A DNA stretch of 64,000 bases from Candidatus Avelusimicrobium aviculae (GTDB lineage Bacteria > Elusimicrobiota > Elusimicrobia > Elusimicrobiales > Elusimicrobiaceae), in NCBI GenBank assembly GCA_944324655.1, contig CALUXF010000004.1, positions 28,357 to 92,356 on the forward strand. The letters are read 5' to 3'. Position numbers and translations under genes: made by a program. This document shows positions 8,981-17,316 of the stretch, piece after piece; the first letter of the stretch is position 1, and each line of letters opens with the position of its first letter. The notes beneath the pieces were generated by a model that was given only the letters and a program-made list of their open reading frames with translations, was not told the DNA's origin and searched no databases.

Positions 8981-9469
8981 ATGAACCTTTTTCGTAGGAG
9001 GCGTGGTGGGCAGGTAACCGTGGAGTTGCTGTTAATATTGCCGGTATTTATGTTGATGATTTTTTTCATCTTGGAATACGGCAATATTGCATACCACACG
9101 CTGTTGGCAAATCACGCTTCCTATGAATTTGCCCGTATAGGGGCTATGGCGGCCGTTAAAGAGCCCAGCGGGCAGCCAAATAATTGGACGGTGCAGCAAA
9201 AAATATCCCAAGCCAAACGCCGCGTATTTGGGGCGGCGGGAGACAGGATAAAAGTAACTGTAAAGATGGAAACAACGGGCCGGGATCCGTTGTATTCCCC
9301 TCACCGCCATCAGGACATTGTGGTGGAGTTAAAATATCCTGTAAAATTGATTTTTCCCGGGAGCAGTTTTATTTTAGCCAGTAAGCCCCGCAAAGAGGGG
9401 ATACGTATGATAGAAACCGAGGCGCGCATGCCTGTGGAAAAGATGTATTTAAGTACGGATAAACAATAG
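8981..9469 (+). CDS. tadE: TadE-like minor pilin
   Basis: The 162-residue product opens MNLFRRRRGGQVTVELLLILPVF: a basic leader, a G/Q junction at residues 10-11, and Glu at +5, followed by a hydrophobic segment to about residue 35 and then N-H-A-x-Y-E-F-A-R, the pattern of TadE-type pseudopilins. The rest is a soluble domain expected outside the inner membrane. In Tad systems TadE and TadF initiate or tune Flp pilus assembly. It is spaced 15 bases from the pilin gene. Confidence 0.85.
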   Translation: MNLFRRRRGGQVTVELLLILPVFMLMIFFILEYGNIAYHTLLANHASYEFARIGAMAAVKEPSGQPNNWTVQQKISQAKRRVFGAAGDRIKVTVKMETTGRDPLYSPHRHQDIVVELKYPVKLIFPGSSFILASKPRKEGIRMIETEARMPVEKMYLSTDKQ

Positions 9470-9504
9470 ATTTTTATTAATTAACAGCGTTTTAAGGAGA
9501 ATTT

Positions 9505-10257
9505 ATGAAAAAAGGAGTATTCTTGCCGTTTATCGTGGCGCTTGGCGCGGCGTTGGTGTATTTGTTAATTGTTAACAGCGCGTCCAGCAAATTAGAAAAT
9601 GACAAAGTCATTAAACGTGTTTTTGTGCCTATCCGGGACATAAAAGAACGGGAAGTGATTAAAAGAGATTCCATTAAATGGGTTCCCATACCGGCTAAAT
9701 ATGTACAAAAAGACGCGTTAACTTATTCTACCGATTCGGATTTTGCATCCATTGAAAACGCTGTTGCCCGTATTCAGATTCCCAAAGGGAACCAAATTTC
9801 AAAATATGCCATCACTTCGTTATCCCCGGAAGCGGGGCTTTCCAGTAAAATTCCGGCCAGAATGAGGGGTTTTATCATCCGGGTGGATTCTGCTTCCGCG
9901 GGGATGATTAAACCGGATGACAACGTGGATATTTTATTAACGTTTTCTGCCGTGATGAAGAACGGTTCTCCCCAAAAAGTAACGGTAACCCTTTTACAGA
10001 ATATTAAAGTGTTGGGCGTCGGCGCGAACTTGGGCCAAGGTTTGGATGCCAAGAGTGCCGCCGGCTTGCAAAGCAAAGAGGAAGAAGCCGCCGCGTATAC
10101 GGATAGCTCCACTTTGTCTTTGGCTCTTTCCCCGCGTGACGCGCAGTATTTGGCGTTGGCGCAGTCCGAAGGGGAAATTTCCGTCATCTTGCGTTCTCCC
10201 GGAGATGGGACCAACTACTTGATGGAAATTGCTACATTTGAAAAATTATTTCAGTAA
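9505..10257 (+). CDS. cpaB: Flp pilus assembly protein CpaB/RcpC
   Basis: The 250-residue protein has an N-terminal membrane anchor (FLPFIVALGAALVYLLIV), a SAF domain (VFVPIRDIKEREVIKRDSIKW, then IPKGNQISKYAI) at about residues 35-100, and the CpaB/RcpC C-terminal region with V-D-S-A-S-A-G-M-I-K-P-D-D-N-V-D-I-L around residue 130 and the T-L-S-L-A-L-S-P-R-D-A-Q-Y-L-A-L-A motif around residue 205. CpaB works in the periplasm beside the secretin. It precedes the secretin gene by 12 bases, the standard Tad order. Confidence 0.9.
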   Translation: MKKGVFLPFIVALGAALVYLLIVNSASSKLENDKVIKRVFVPIRDIKEREVIKRDSIKWVPIPAKYVQKDALTYSTDSDFASIENAVARIQIPKGNQISKYAITSLSPEAGLSSKIPARMRGFIIRVDSASAGMIKPDDNVDILLTFSAVMKNGSPQKVTVTLLQNIKVLGVGANLGQGLDAKSAAGLQSKEEEAAAYTDSSTLSLALSPRDAQYLALAQSEGEISVILRSPGDGTNYLMEIATFEKLFQ

Positions 10258-10269
10258 ATAGGAACCATC

Positions 10270-11016
10270 ATGATAAAAACAAACTTTATTACTAAGATAT
10301 CTGTAGCCGTGTTTTTAGTGGCCATGTTGGCCCCGTGCGTGCACGCAAAAAAGACCCGTTTGGTATCTGTCAGCGCAGACGTGGTTGAAATTGCCGGCTC
10401 CATGAGCTCTGTTAAAGGTTTTGCATGGAACCAAATCTTTGACTTTGAGGAAGCCGCCATCCCGGGTATTTTTTCACTGGGCGATTTTGAACGTAAAACG
10501 GCGGTGGCTACCCGTCTTAGACTTATGGAAAACGAGGGCCGCGCGCAGATTTTATCCAACCCCAAAATTGTTACCAGTTCCGGCAACCAAGCCAACATTT
10601 CCGTGGGCGGACGTATTCCCTACCCGGTGGTGAACAGCCAGGGCGCCGTGGGTACGCAGATGGAAACCTATGGGGTATTATTAAACGTAACTCCCACCAT
10701 TATTCCGGAACGCGGAAACATTATTGATTTACAGCTGGAATTAAAAGTGTCCCAGCCGGACTATTCCCGCGCTATTATGATTGGTACTTCCACCTCTTAC
10801 TCTATTTTGGAACGTTTGGTGCAAACCCATGTAGAACTTAACAGCGGGGAAACCTTGGTTATTGGTGGTTTAAAAAGCAGCAGCCGCAACGTGTCGGAAG
10901 ACCGCGTGCCGTTTTTAGGCCGTTTGCCTTTAATTGGTTTATTCTTTAAGAGCAAAGACGTAACGGAAGACCAGCGTTCTTTGTTCCTGTTTGTAACGGT
11001 AGAGGTAGTTGAATAG
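10270..11016 (+). CDS. Minimal secretin (CpaC/RcpA-like C-terminal domain only)
   Basis: The 248-residue product has a signal peptide (to ...CVHA) and then immediately the secretin domain: VSVSADVVEIAGS, RAQILSNPKIVTSSGNQA, the GVLLNVTPTI strand, SGETLVIGGL and the signature VPFLGRLPLIGLFFKSK, ending RSLFLFVTVEVVE. It should form the outer-membrane gate for the pilus. Normal Tad secretins (about 400-500 residues) carry an N-terminal N0/N1-like or BON region that docks to inner-membrane parts; here that region is missing. There is no frameshift or upstream coding remnant in the 12-base gap, so this looks like the natural length. Confidence 0.88.
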   Translation: MIKTNFITKISVAVFLVAMLAPCVHAKKTRLVSVSADVVEIAGSMSSVKGFAWNQIFDFEEAAIPGIFSLGDFERKTAVATRLRLMENEGRAQILSNPKIVTSSGNQANISVGGRIPYPVVNSQGAVGTQMETYGVLLNVTPTIIPERGNIIDLQLELKVSQPDYSRAIMIGTSTSYSILERLVQTHVELNSGETLVIGGLKSSSRNVSEDRVPFLGRLPLIGLFFKSKDVTEDQRSLFLFVTVEVVE

Positions 11017-11021
11017 AGTTT

Positions 11022-13328
11022 ATGGCTGAACAGGACCCTTCTTTAAAAACAGACGCTAAAATCATTACTTTCTCCGGCCCAAAAGAAGGGGCGGGGAAGA
11101 CCACCCTTGTGCTTAACTTAGCGTTAGGTTGGGCGGGTATTCAGAAAAGGCCTGTTCTTATTGTTCCGCTGGATCCGCTGGCGCGCCAAGAACATAGTTT
11201 TTATTTAAATATTAAAAAACCCGTCAGCGTGGCGGATATTTTGCGTACGCTGGGCAACACGAATATTGCGGTAGTGGGGGGGCTTTTGCGCGGGAAAATA
11301 TCCATGTCCCAATGGGGGGTGGGTGTTTTGCCTTTGGGCAACAGCCGTGCGCAAGTGGCCAGCATCAGCCCTAAAATTTTAATTCCTATTTTATCCCGTC
11401 TTTCCCAAACATTTGATATCTTTTTAGATGTGGACTCCAGTTTCCCCATGCAAGCGTTTGCTTTTGATATTTCTGATAAAATCTTTTGGGTTACGCATGC
11501 CACGCGTTCGCATTTAAATTCTACCATACAACTTTTTAACGATTATAAAGAGCAGCGCTATCCGCTGGAACGCATTAACGTTATTTGCAATTCCTACGAT
11601 ACCCCCGGCTCTATTCCTTATGAAGAAATGGAACGGGTGTATACCTCGCTTTTGGGGCGTAATATTGATGTGTTTTTGCCGTGGGACGAAGGCATTATGG
11701 CTTCGTCCAACCGCCGTGAAATAGAAATTATTGTCAATCCGCAAAGCGAGTGGATAAAAGGCCTGCGTTTGATTTTAGCCCAAATACGCGATTTGAAACC
11801 CGTCCCGAAAGACTGGGTGGCGCAGGTTTCTGATGAAGAATTTACCCAAGCCGCCAAAGAAATTTGGAGCCCCGTCTTATTCCAAGGCGGTGAAACCAAG
11901 ACGGAAAACTCCCACGTCGCGGTGGAAGAAGAATCCTCTTCTTCCGCTAAGACAAAAATGTCTTTTTGGGATGATTTAAAGCAAAAAATCCACAAAGAAG
12001 TGGTTCGTACGCTGGAAATTGAGCATATTGTGGTTAGCGAGGAGAGTTCCGCCAGTGAGCAGACCCGCAAGCGCGTGGCGGCCATTGTGGATGATATCTT
12101 GCAGAAACAACCTAATTTGCAATTTTCGCGTGATCAGCGCGTACGTTTTAGTTCAGAACTGTTAGATGAAATTTTGGGTTTAGGGCCGCTTGAAAATTTA
12201 ATGCGTGACCCCAGCGTTACCGAAATCATGGTGAACGCTTTTGACAAGATTTTTATAGAACAGAAAGGTAAACTGACGCTTACCAAATATAAATTCCGCA
12301 ATAATGACCAAGTGGTACAGGTGATTAAGCGTATTGTGTCTCCCTTGGGGCGCCGTATTGACGAGTCCGTTCCGCTGGTGGACGCGCGTTTAAAAGACGG
12401 TTCCCGTGTAAACGCCATTATAGCGCCGCTGGCGGTTTCCGGCCCTACGCTTACCATCCGCCGTTTCTCCCAAAAACCTTTTGGCCCGGAAGATTACTTC
12501 CGCTTTGGCACCATTAGCCGGGAATGTATGGATTTCTTGGAAAAATGCGTGCGTATCCGCAAAAATATCATTGTCTGCGGTGGTACGGGTACCGGTAAAA
12601 CTACATTTTTAAATGCTTTATCCGGTTATATCGCCAATGACGAACGTATTATTACGGTGGAAGATACGGCCGAACTTCGTTTGCAGCAGCCGCACTGGGT
12701 GTCTTTGGAAAGCCGCCCGCCAAACGTGGAAGGAAAAGGTGCCATTACTATTCAAGATTTGGTAAAGAACTGTTTGCGTATGCGTCCGGACCGCATTGTA
12801 GTAGGGGAGTGCCGCGGCGGCGAAGCGTTGGACATGTTACAAGCCATGAACACGGGTCACGAAGGGTCTTTAACCACTATTCACGCCAATACTCCCCGCG
12901 ACGGGCTGTCCCGTTTGGAAGCCATGTGCATGCAAACCGGAGCGGACTTGCCTATTTTCGCTATTCGGGAGATGATTTCTTCTGCTGTTAACATGATTGT
13001 GCAGCTTTCCCGTTTTTCTGACGGGTCCAGAAAAGTAACGTATATTACGGAGATGACCGGCCAGAAAAACAATGAAATCCAATCCGTAGATTTATTTCGT
13101 TATGTACAAACCGGCGTGGATGAAAATGGAAAAGTGCAGGGTTTCTTTGCTCCCACGGGAAATATCCCTTCTTTCTTTAATGATTTTAAAGCAAAAGGGG
13201 TGCCTCTGCCGGAAGATATTTTTACTAAAAACGCGGTTCCGTTTGATGAAAACGGCAAACCCATGATCACCCAGGCGCAGTCAGCGGGCGGCTCGGCGGT
13301 GCCTCCGCCTCCCCCAGCGGCAAAATGA
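11022..13328 (+). CDS. tadA: TadZ-TadA fusion: ParA/MinD-like ATPase joined to the pilus secretion ATPase
   Basis: One 768-residue frame holds two Tad proteins. Residues about 15-270 are a MinD/ParA-like domain with a P-loop GPKEGAGKTT at 19-28, matching TadZ/CpaE without its N-terminal receiver-like domain. After a Ser/Glu-rich linker (about 290-320), residues 320-740 are a TadA/CpaF-family GSPII_E ATPase: FSRDQRVRFSSELLDEILGLGPLE, the Walker A GGTGTGKTT near 520, VVGECRGGEALDMLQAM near 590 and the His box TTIHANTPRDGLSRL near 617. The C-terminus is Pro-rich. The ATPase powers pilin extraction and assembly; TadZ positions the machine at the pole. Usually these are adjacent separate genes; here they are fused in the same order. 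Start ATG 11022 is six bases after the secretin stop. Confidence 0.92.
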   Translation: MAEQDPSLKTDAKIITFSGPKEGAGKTTLVLNLALGWAGIQKRPVLIVPLDPLARQEHSFYLNIKKPVSVADILRTLGNTNIAVVGGLLRGKISMSQWGVGVLPLGNSRAQVASISPKILIPILSRLSQTFDIFLDVDSSFPMQAFAFDISDKIFWVTHATRSHLNSTIQLFNDYKEQRYPLERINVICNSYDTPGSIPYEEMERVYTSLLGRNIDVFLPWDEGIMASSNRREIEIIVNPQSEWIKGLRLILAQIRDLKPVPKDWVAQVSDEEFTQAAKEIWSPVLFQGGETKTENSHVAVEEESSSSAKTKMSFWDDLKQKIHKEVVRTLEIEHIVVSEESSASEQTRKRVAAIVDDILQKQPNLQFSRDQRVRFSSELLDEILGLGPLENLMRDPSVTEIMVNAFDKIFIEQKGKLTLTKYKFRNNDQVVQVIKRIVSPLGRRIDESVPLVDARLKDGSRVNAIIAPLAVSGPTLTIRRFSQKPFGPEDYFRFGTISRECMDFLEKCVRIRKNIIVCGGTGTGKTTFLNALSGYIANDERIITVEDTAELRLQQPHWVSLESRPPNVEGKGAITIQDLVKNCLRMRPDRIVVGECRGGEALDMLQAMNTGHEGSLTTIHANTPRDGLSRLEAMCMQTGADLPIFAIREMISSAVNMIVQLSRFSDGSRKVTYITEMTGQKNNEIQSVDLFRYVQTGVDENGKVQGFFAPTGNIPSFFNDFKAKGVPLPEDIFTKNAVPFDENGKPMITQAQSAGGSAVPPPPPAAK

Positions 13329-13341
13329 CACGGAGTTTTAA

Positions 13342-15027
13342 ATGAGAAAGAACTTTTTATCTTTCATTTTGGTTACTGTTTTGGTCTTAGGCTTGTTTTT
13401 GGCCCCGGTGTCTGTATCGGCCCGCGGGCTGGGCAAAGCCGATAAAAACCGCATAGAATGCGCCAAAGAAAAAATGCGTATATTGGCGGAGATGTTTGAT
13501 GTAAAATTACCCCTTGATAAAAAAACGCAGGAATTGCCGGCGCAGTGCTCTAATGCCGGAGCGGTGGTAAAGCCTCCCAAATGGTTTGTGGAAGGGCAAG
13601 ATATTAAAACCAAAGACTCAAACGGCCAAATAGTTACCGTTCGTAAAGAGGCGGAACTGGACCGGATGGATAAAACAAAAGTGGTTTACATCCCCGGGGA
13701 AGGCACTTACAGCGAGGCGGATTTGTGGCGCCAGGCGTTTTCTAACGTGTATTTGTATTTAGACCGGGCCGCCATGTCCATGGATCCTTCCCAGCCTATT
13801 TCGTTAGACCAGTTGGCGCGCGGTTATGTGGGGAACCGTATCAATTTAGTGGCTACGTTAGACCGCTTAAATAAAGATTTGCTGTTTGGCTCCAAGCCTT
13901 TAATTATGAAAGACAGTATGGACGGACGCGGGCGCGCCATGCTGGCTACGTTGGAGCTGATTAATAATGAGTTTTTTAGTACGATAGAATCTTTCTCTGC
14001 TCCTTCCAAAGAGCGTGAAAACAAATACCGCCAAGCCGTTCAGGCGGTGGTGGTATTGTCCAACCAGTTGTATACGGAGTTTATGTCCAGCGCGGTGCCT
14101 ATTTTCCCGCCGGACCCCAAAACCTTGCAAACTACCGCCGCGGATAAAATGATGTTTTTTATCATGTTGATTATTGGCAGCGCGTTGGCGGGTTTGTCGG
14201 TATTTCTGTTTTTGGAAGTCAAACGCCAAAGTATTGAAATTATGGTGGAAGAGTATCATACAAAAAGCGTGGCTTGGGCGGAAGATTTTAACAGACAGTT
14301 TTTAACGATAGATATCCGTTATATTGTTTTTGGCACCATAGGTATTTTTGCGTTGCTGGGGTTGTTTTTTGGCTTCAGCACGGGCGGTTTCAGCGGCGTG
14401 TTTGTGTTTTTGGTGTTTGTGGCTATTGGCGTGTTTGCCAGTATACGTATGCCGGAAGCCGTGTTGGACTCGCTTAAAAAAGCGCGCGGGCGCAAAATTA
14501 ATGCCCAGCTGATGGACGCGTTGATTTTGCTTTCCAACTCGTTGCGTTCCGGTATGGATATTGTGCAAGGTTTTGAAAAAGTATCTTCGGAAATGCGCCC
14601 GCCTATTTCAGATGAATTTGGTTTGGTAATTAAGAACTACCAGCTGGGTACTCCTTTTGAAAAAGCTTTGGACGGGATGAATGACCGTATAGACAGCCGT
14701 ATGTTAAGCTATATTATTAAAGCGATTGTCATTCAGAGGCAAGTCGGCGGTAACTTAACGGTTATTTTTGCCCGCTTGGTGGAAAACATCCGGGAAGAAA
14801 GCAAACTGGAAGAAAAATTGCAGGCTATGACGGCCCAGCAAAAAATCCAGGCTATTGTGGTAGGTGTTATGCCGTTTTTAATGGTGGGCGTGATGTTCCT
14901 GTTCCGCCCGGATGAAATGATTTCTTTTTATGCCAGCCCGTTGGGAATGATTCTGTTTTTATTCTGTGTCGTGTGGATTGCCATTGGCATGAAGATTATT
15001 AAGAAAGTGGGCGAGGTGAAAGTATAA
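13342..15027 (+). CDS. tadB: TadB inner-membrane platform protein with an exported N-terminal extension
   Basis: The 561-residue protein is nearly twice the usual TadB length. It begins with a signal-peptide-like segment (residues 1-28, FILVTVLVLGLFLAPVSVSA), followed by about 240 residues without membrane segments and without a recognised family, then membrane helices (near 274-292 and 330-375) and a typical TadB/GSPII_F domain: RKINAQLMDALILLSNSLRSG, GMDIVQGFEKVSSEM, QRQVGGNLTVIFARLVENIRE, and two C-terminal helices. The core recruits the TadA ATPase. The extension should face the periplasm and replaces nothing known. Its stop overlaps the start of tadC by one base (TAATG). Confidence 0.88.
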   Translation: MRKNFLSFILVTVLVLGLFLAPVSVSARGLGKADKNRIECAKEKMRILAEMFDVKLPLDKKTQELPAQCSNAGAVVKPPKWFVEGQDIKTKDSNGQIVTVRKEAELDRMDKTKVVYIPGEGTYSEADLWRQAFSNVYLYLDRAAMSMDPSQPISLDQLARGYVGNRINLVATLDRLNKDLLFGSKPLIMKDSMDGRGRAMLATLELINNEFFSTIESFSAPSKERENKYRQAVQAVVVLSNQLYTEFMSSAVPIFPPDPKTLQTTAADKMMFFIMLIIGSALAGLSVFLFLEVKRQSIEIMVEEYHTKSVAWAEDFNRQFLTIDIRYIVFGTIGIFALLGLFFGFSTGGFSGVFVFLVFVAIGVFASIRMPEAVLDSLKKARGRKINAQLMDALILLSNSLRSGMDIVQGFEKVSSEMRPPISDEFGLVIKNYQLGTPFEKALDGMNDRIDSRMLSYIIKAIVIQRQVGGNLTVIFARLVENIREESKLEEKLQAMTAQQKIQAIVVGVMPFLMVGVMFLFRPDEMISFYASPLGMILFLFCVVWIAIGMKIIKKVGEVKV

Positions 15028-15920
15028 TGGAAGTGTCATTGGGGTTGCGTTTAATATTGGGTTGTTGTGCGATTATCGGCACCATTGCTTTGTTCATTGG
15101 GGTGTTGGCTTTGCTGTCTCCCAAAGAAGAAAAAGAAGCTTTGGTGGACGTTGCCGTGCGCCGTTTCAAGTCCACTTCCAGCTTTTCCAAATTAAATCCG
15201 GACAAATTTTTTGACCGCTTGGCTTTGTTTTTTCTGCACACTTTCCATTTAGAAAAATCGTTGGAGGAAATGCATCTCCAGCTGGGCAGCCCGGATACCC
15301 CGCAGCCGGTGGATATTTTATATCTCAAAGTAGGCTTGGCGATTGCGTTTCCGGTGGGGGCGTTGATTATTTTTCAAAGTTTTATCATGACGATTATCGC
15401 TTTTCCGGTAGGTTTTTATTTGCCGGACCTGATATTGAAAAGCAAAATTCAAAAACGTCAGGCTGAAATATTGGGAAATTTCTCCACCACGGTGGATTTG
15501 GCGGCTTTGATTATTGAGTCCGGTTTGGATTATTTAATCGCGTTTGAACGTATTATTAAAATTGCGAAGGAAAAAACCATTTTGGAAGAGGAATTGGAAA
15601 AAACCCTCAATGAAATTAAATTAGGCTATTCCCGGCGCGAAGCGATGGACCGTCTGGCGGCCCGCACCGGGGTGCAGGAAGTTCGCTCCTTGGTAGGTCT
15701 TATTAAGCAATCGGATGAGTTGGGTACCAGTTTGGTAGATTTGCTGCGTAACTTCTCCACGGATTTGCGTTCCCGCCGTTTAAGTTTGGCGGAAAAATTA
15801 GCCGCGCAGGCATCTACCAAGATGTTATTCCCGTTGTTTATTTTCATTTTCCCAACGATTTTTATTTTAATTCTTGCCCCTATGGTCAAAGGTTTGTTTG
15901 CGGGCGGGCTTAGTTTTTAA
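15027..15920 (+). CDS. tadC: TadC inner-membrane platform protein
   Basis: A 297-residue GSPII_F-type protein: an N-terminal helix, helices near 95-130 (VGLAIAFPVGALIIFQSF), the cytoplasmic helical domain with E-I-L-G-N-F-S-T-T-V-D-L-A-A-L-I-I-E-S-G, FERIIKIAKE and LIKQSDELGTSLVDLLRNFS, and C-terminal helices ending in PMVKGLFAGG. TadC pairs with TadB to form the assembly platform. The start codon overlaps the tadB stop, so the two proteins are translationally coupled and made in equal amounts. Confidence 0.9.
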   Translation: MEVSLGLRLILGCCAIIGTIALFIGVLALLSPKEEKEALVDVAVRRFKSTSSFSKLNPDKFFDRLALFFLHTFHLEKSLEEMHLQLGSPDTPQPVDILYLKVGLAIAFPVGALIIFQSFIMTIIAFPVGFYLPDLILKSKIQKRQAEILGNFSTTVDLAALIIESGLDYLIAFERIIKIAKEKTILEEELEKTLNEIKLGYSRREAMDRLAARTGVQEVRSLVGLIKQSDELGTSLVDLLRNFSTDLRSRRLSLAEKLAAQASTKMLFPLFIFIFPTIFILILAPMVKGLFAGGLSF

Positions 15921-15933
15921 AGAGGATTAACCT

Positions 15934-17298
15934 ATGAAAAAACATTTCTTGTTTGTTCTATTCGCCTTAACGGCCCTTTCGTCTGTGGCCGCTCCCGTTT
16001 TGCGGGAAATTCCGGTTCGGCAGCACGGTAAAGAAGCCGGCATGCTCTTGGACTTAAGCAAAATTTCCTTAGGCACTTTAAACGATGTGGAAGAACGCAA
16101 ACAATACCTTTCTACCGTTCAGCTGGAAAAGCAGCGTATTCAAAACTATACCTTACGCATGGTGTATGAAAACGCCTACCAGTTGTATAAACAAGGGGAT
16201 TACCAGCGCGCGCAAGAGCTGGCCCAAACCATTTTAAGTATTGACCCTAATTTTACCCAAGCCCAAACTTTGGCGTTGCAGGCAAACCATATGGGTACTT
16301 ATGGCACGGTGTCAGAATCTCAAGTGATAGAAGCCAAATTTCAGGAGGCGCTGCGCTTGTATGACAGCGGCCGCTTGGTAGAGGCGAATCAAAAACTGGA
16401 TGAAATTTTAACCATTCGCCCCGGTAACAGCAAAGCCTTGTCTTGGAAGAAGAAAATCACCGCTGATATTGCGGCGGAATATGTGCGCCGCGGTGACAGA
16501 GCGTATGATTCCGGGGATTATCAAAAAGCGTTAGACAACTGGTATAACGCCCTTATGATTCGCAAAGATGATGCCAGCTTGGTAACTAAAATTTCCCAGA
16601 CGGAAAACGTGGTGCGTAAACAGCAGGTGCAGGAATATATGGAAAAAGCCATGGCCTACTATAACCAAGGCCAGTATGTGGAAGCGTATTCCGTATTTGA
16701 GCGCATTATTAAAATTCAACCGGGCGATCAGCGCGTACAAAAATACATGATGCAGCTGAAAGATGAAATTTATGACGGCTATGCCAATGCGGGCAGCAAA
16801 GCGTATGGGGTTGGCAAGTATGATTCCGCCATCGCGTATTGGACGAAAGCCAAAAAGTGGGGTTCCAACACGGCGGAGATGGATTCTTGGATTAAAAAGG
16901 CCCGTAATGCTAAGGAAAATGCGTTGCGTATCGCCCAAGAAAAGAAATTCCGTTCTGTAAAACGCACCAAGGATGCGCAGGGCAATATTGTGGAAGAAAT
17001 TATTGAGTCTACTACGGTTACAACCCAGCCGGAAGTGAAGCCGGAGCCGACGGAACCCTTGCCCGAAACGGTGGGCGTAAATGAGACGTTGCCGGAATTG
17101 GCGCCTACTACGGGCCGTGTGTCGGAGGAAGCGCGCGCCGCTTCCCGCCAAAAATACGTAGAAGGCTTGGACGCTTTCACCCAAGACGATTATGAACGTG
17201 CCCGCGCGGCGTGGGTGCAGGCGGTACAGTTAGATCCGGGTAACTCGGACGCTGCCATCGGTTTACAGAAAGTGGAAGAATTAACCGGTATACGTTAA
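15934..17298 (+). CDS. Exported TPR-repeat protein (TadD-like)
   Basis: The 454-residue product has a signal peptide (MKKHFLFVLFALTALSSVAA) and repeated tetratricopeptide units: YQLYKQGDYQRAQELAQTIL (about 90), ALRLYDSGRLVEANQKLDEI (about 140), the same pattern near 190, 235 and 285, and a last one, YVEGLDAFTQDDYERARAAW, near 410. A Pro/Thr/Glu-rich linker (about 350-390) separates the last repeat. Tad loci usually carry a periplasmic or lipoprotein TPR subunit, TadD, which helps the secretin assemble; position and architecture fit, but no lipobox is present and the sequence does not prove the assignment. Confidence 0.75.
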   Translation: MKKHFLFVLFALTALSSVAAPVLREIPVRQHGKEAGMLLDLSKISLGTLNDVEERKQYLSTVQLEKQRIQNYTLRMVYENAYQLYKQGDYQRAQELAQTILSIDPNFTQAQTLALQANHMGTYGTVSESQVIEAKFQEALRLYDSGRLVEANQKLDEILTIRPGNSKALSWKKKITADIAAEYVRRGDRAYDSGDYQKALDNWYNALMIRKDDASLVTKISQTENVVRKQQVQEYMEKAMAYYNQGQYVEAYSVFERIIKIQPGDQRVQKYMMQLKDEIYDGYANAGSKAYGVGKYDSAIAYWTKAKKWGSNTAEMDSWIKKARNAKENALRIAQEKKFRSVKRTKDAQGNIVEEIIESTTVTTQPEVKPEPTEPLPETVGVNETLPELAPTTGRVSEEARAASRQKYVEGLDAFTQDDYERARAAWVQAVQLDPGNSDAAIGLQKVEELTGIR

Positions 17299-17316
17299 TA
17301 TAGAGGATTTGAGATT

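Noticed and set aside
16531..17184. 217-codon antisense frame inside the TPR gene
   Set aside because: Shadow of a strongly coded gene on the plus strand; no ribosome binding site and no recognisable domains.
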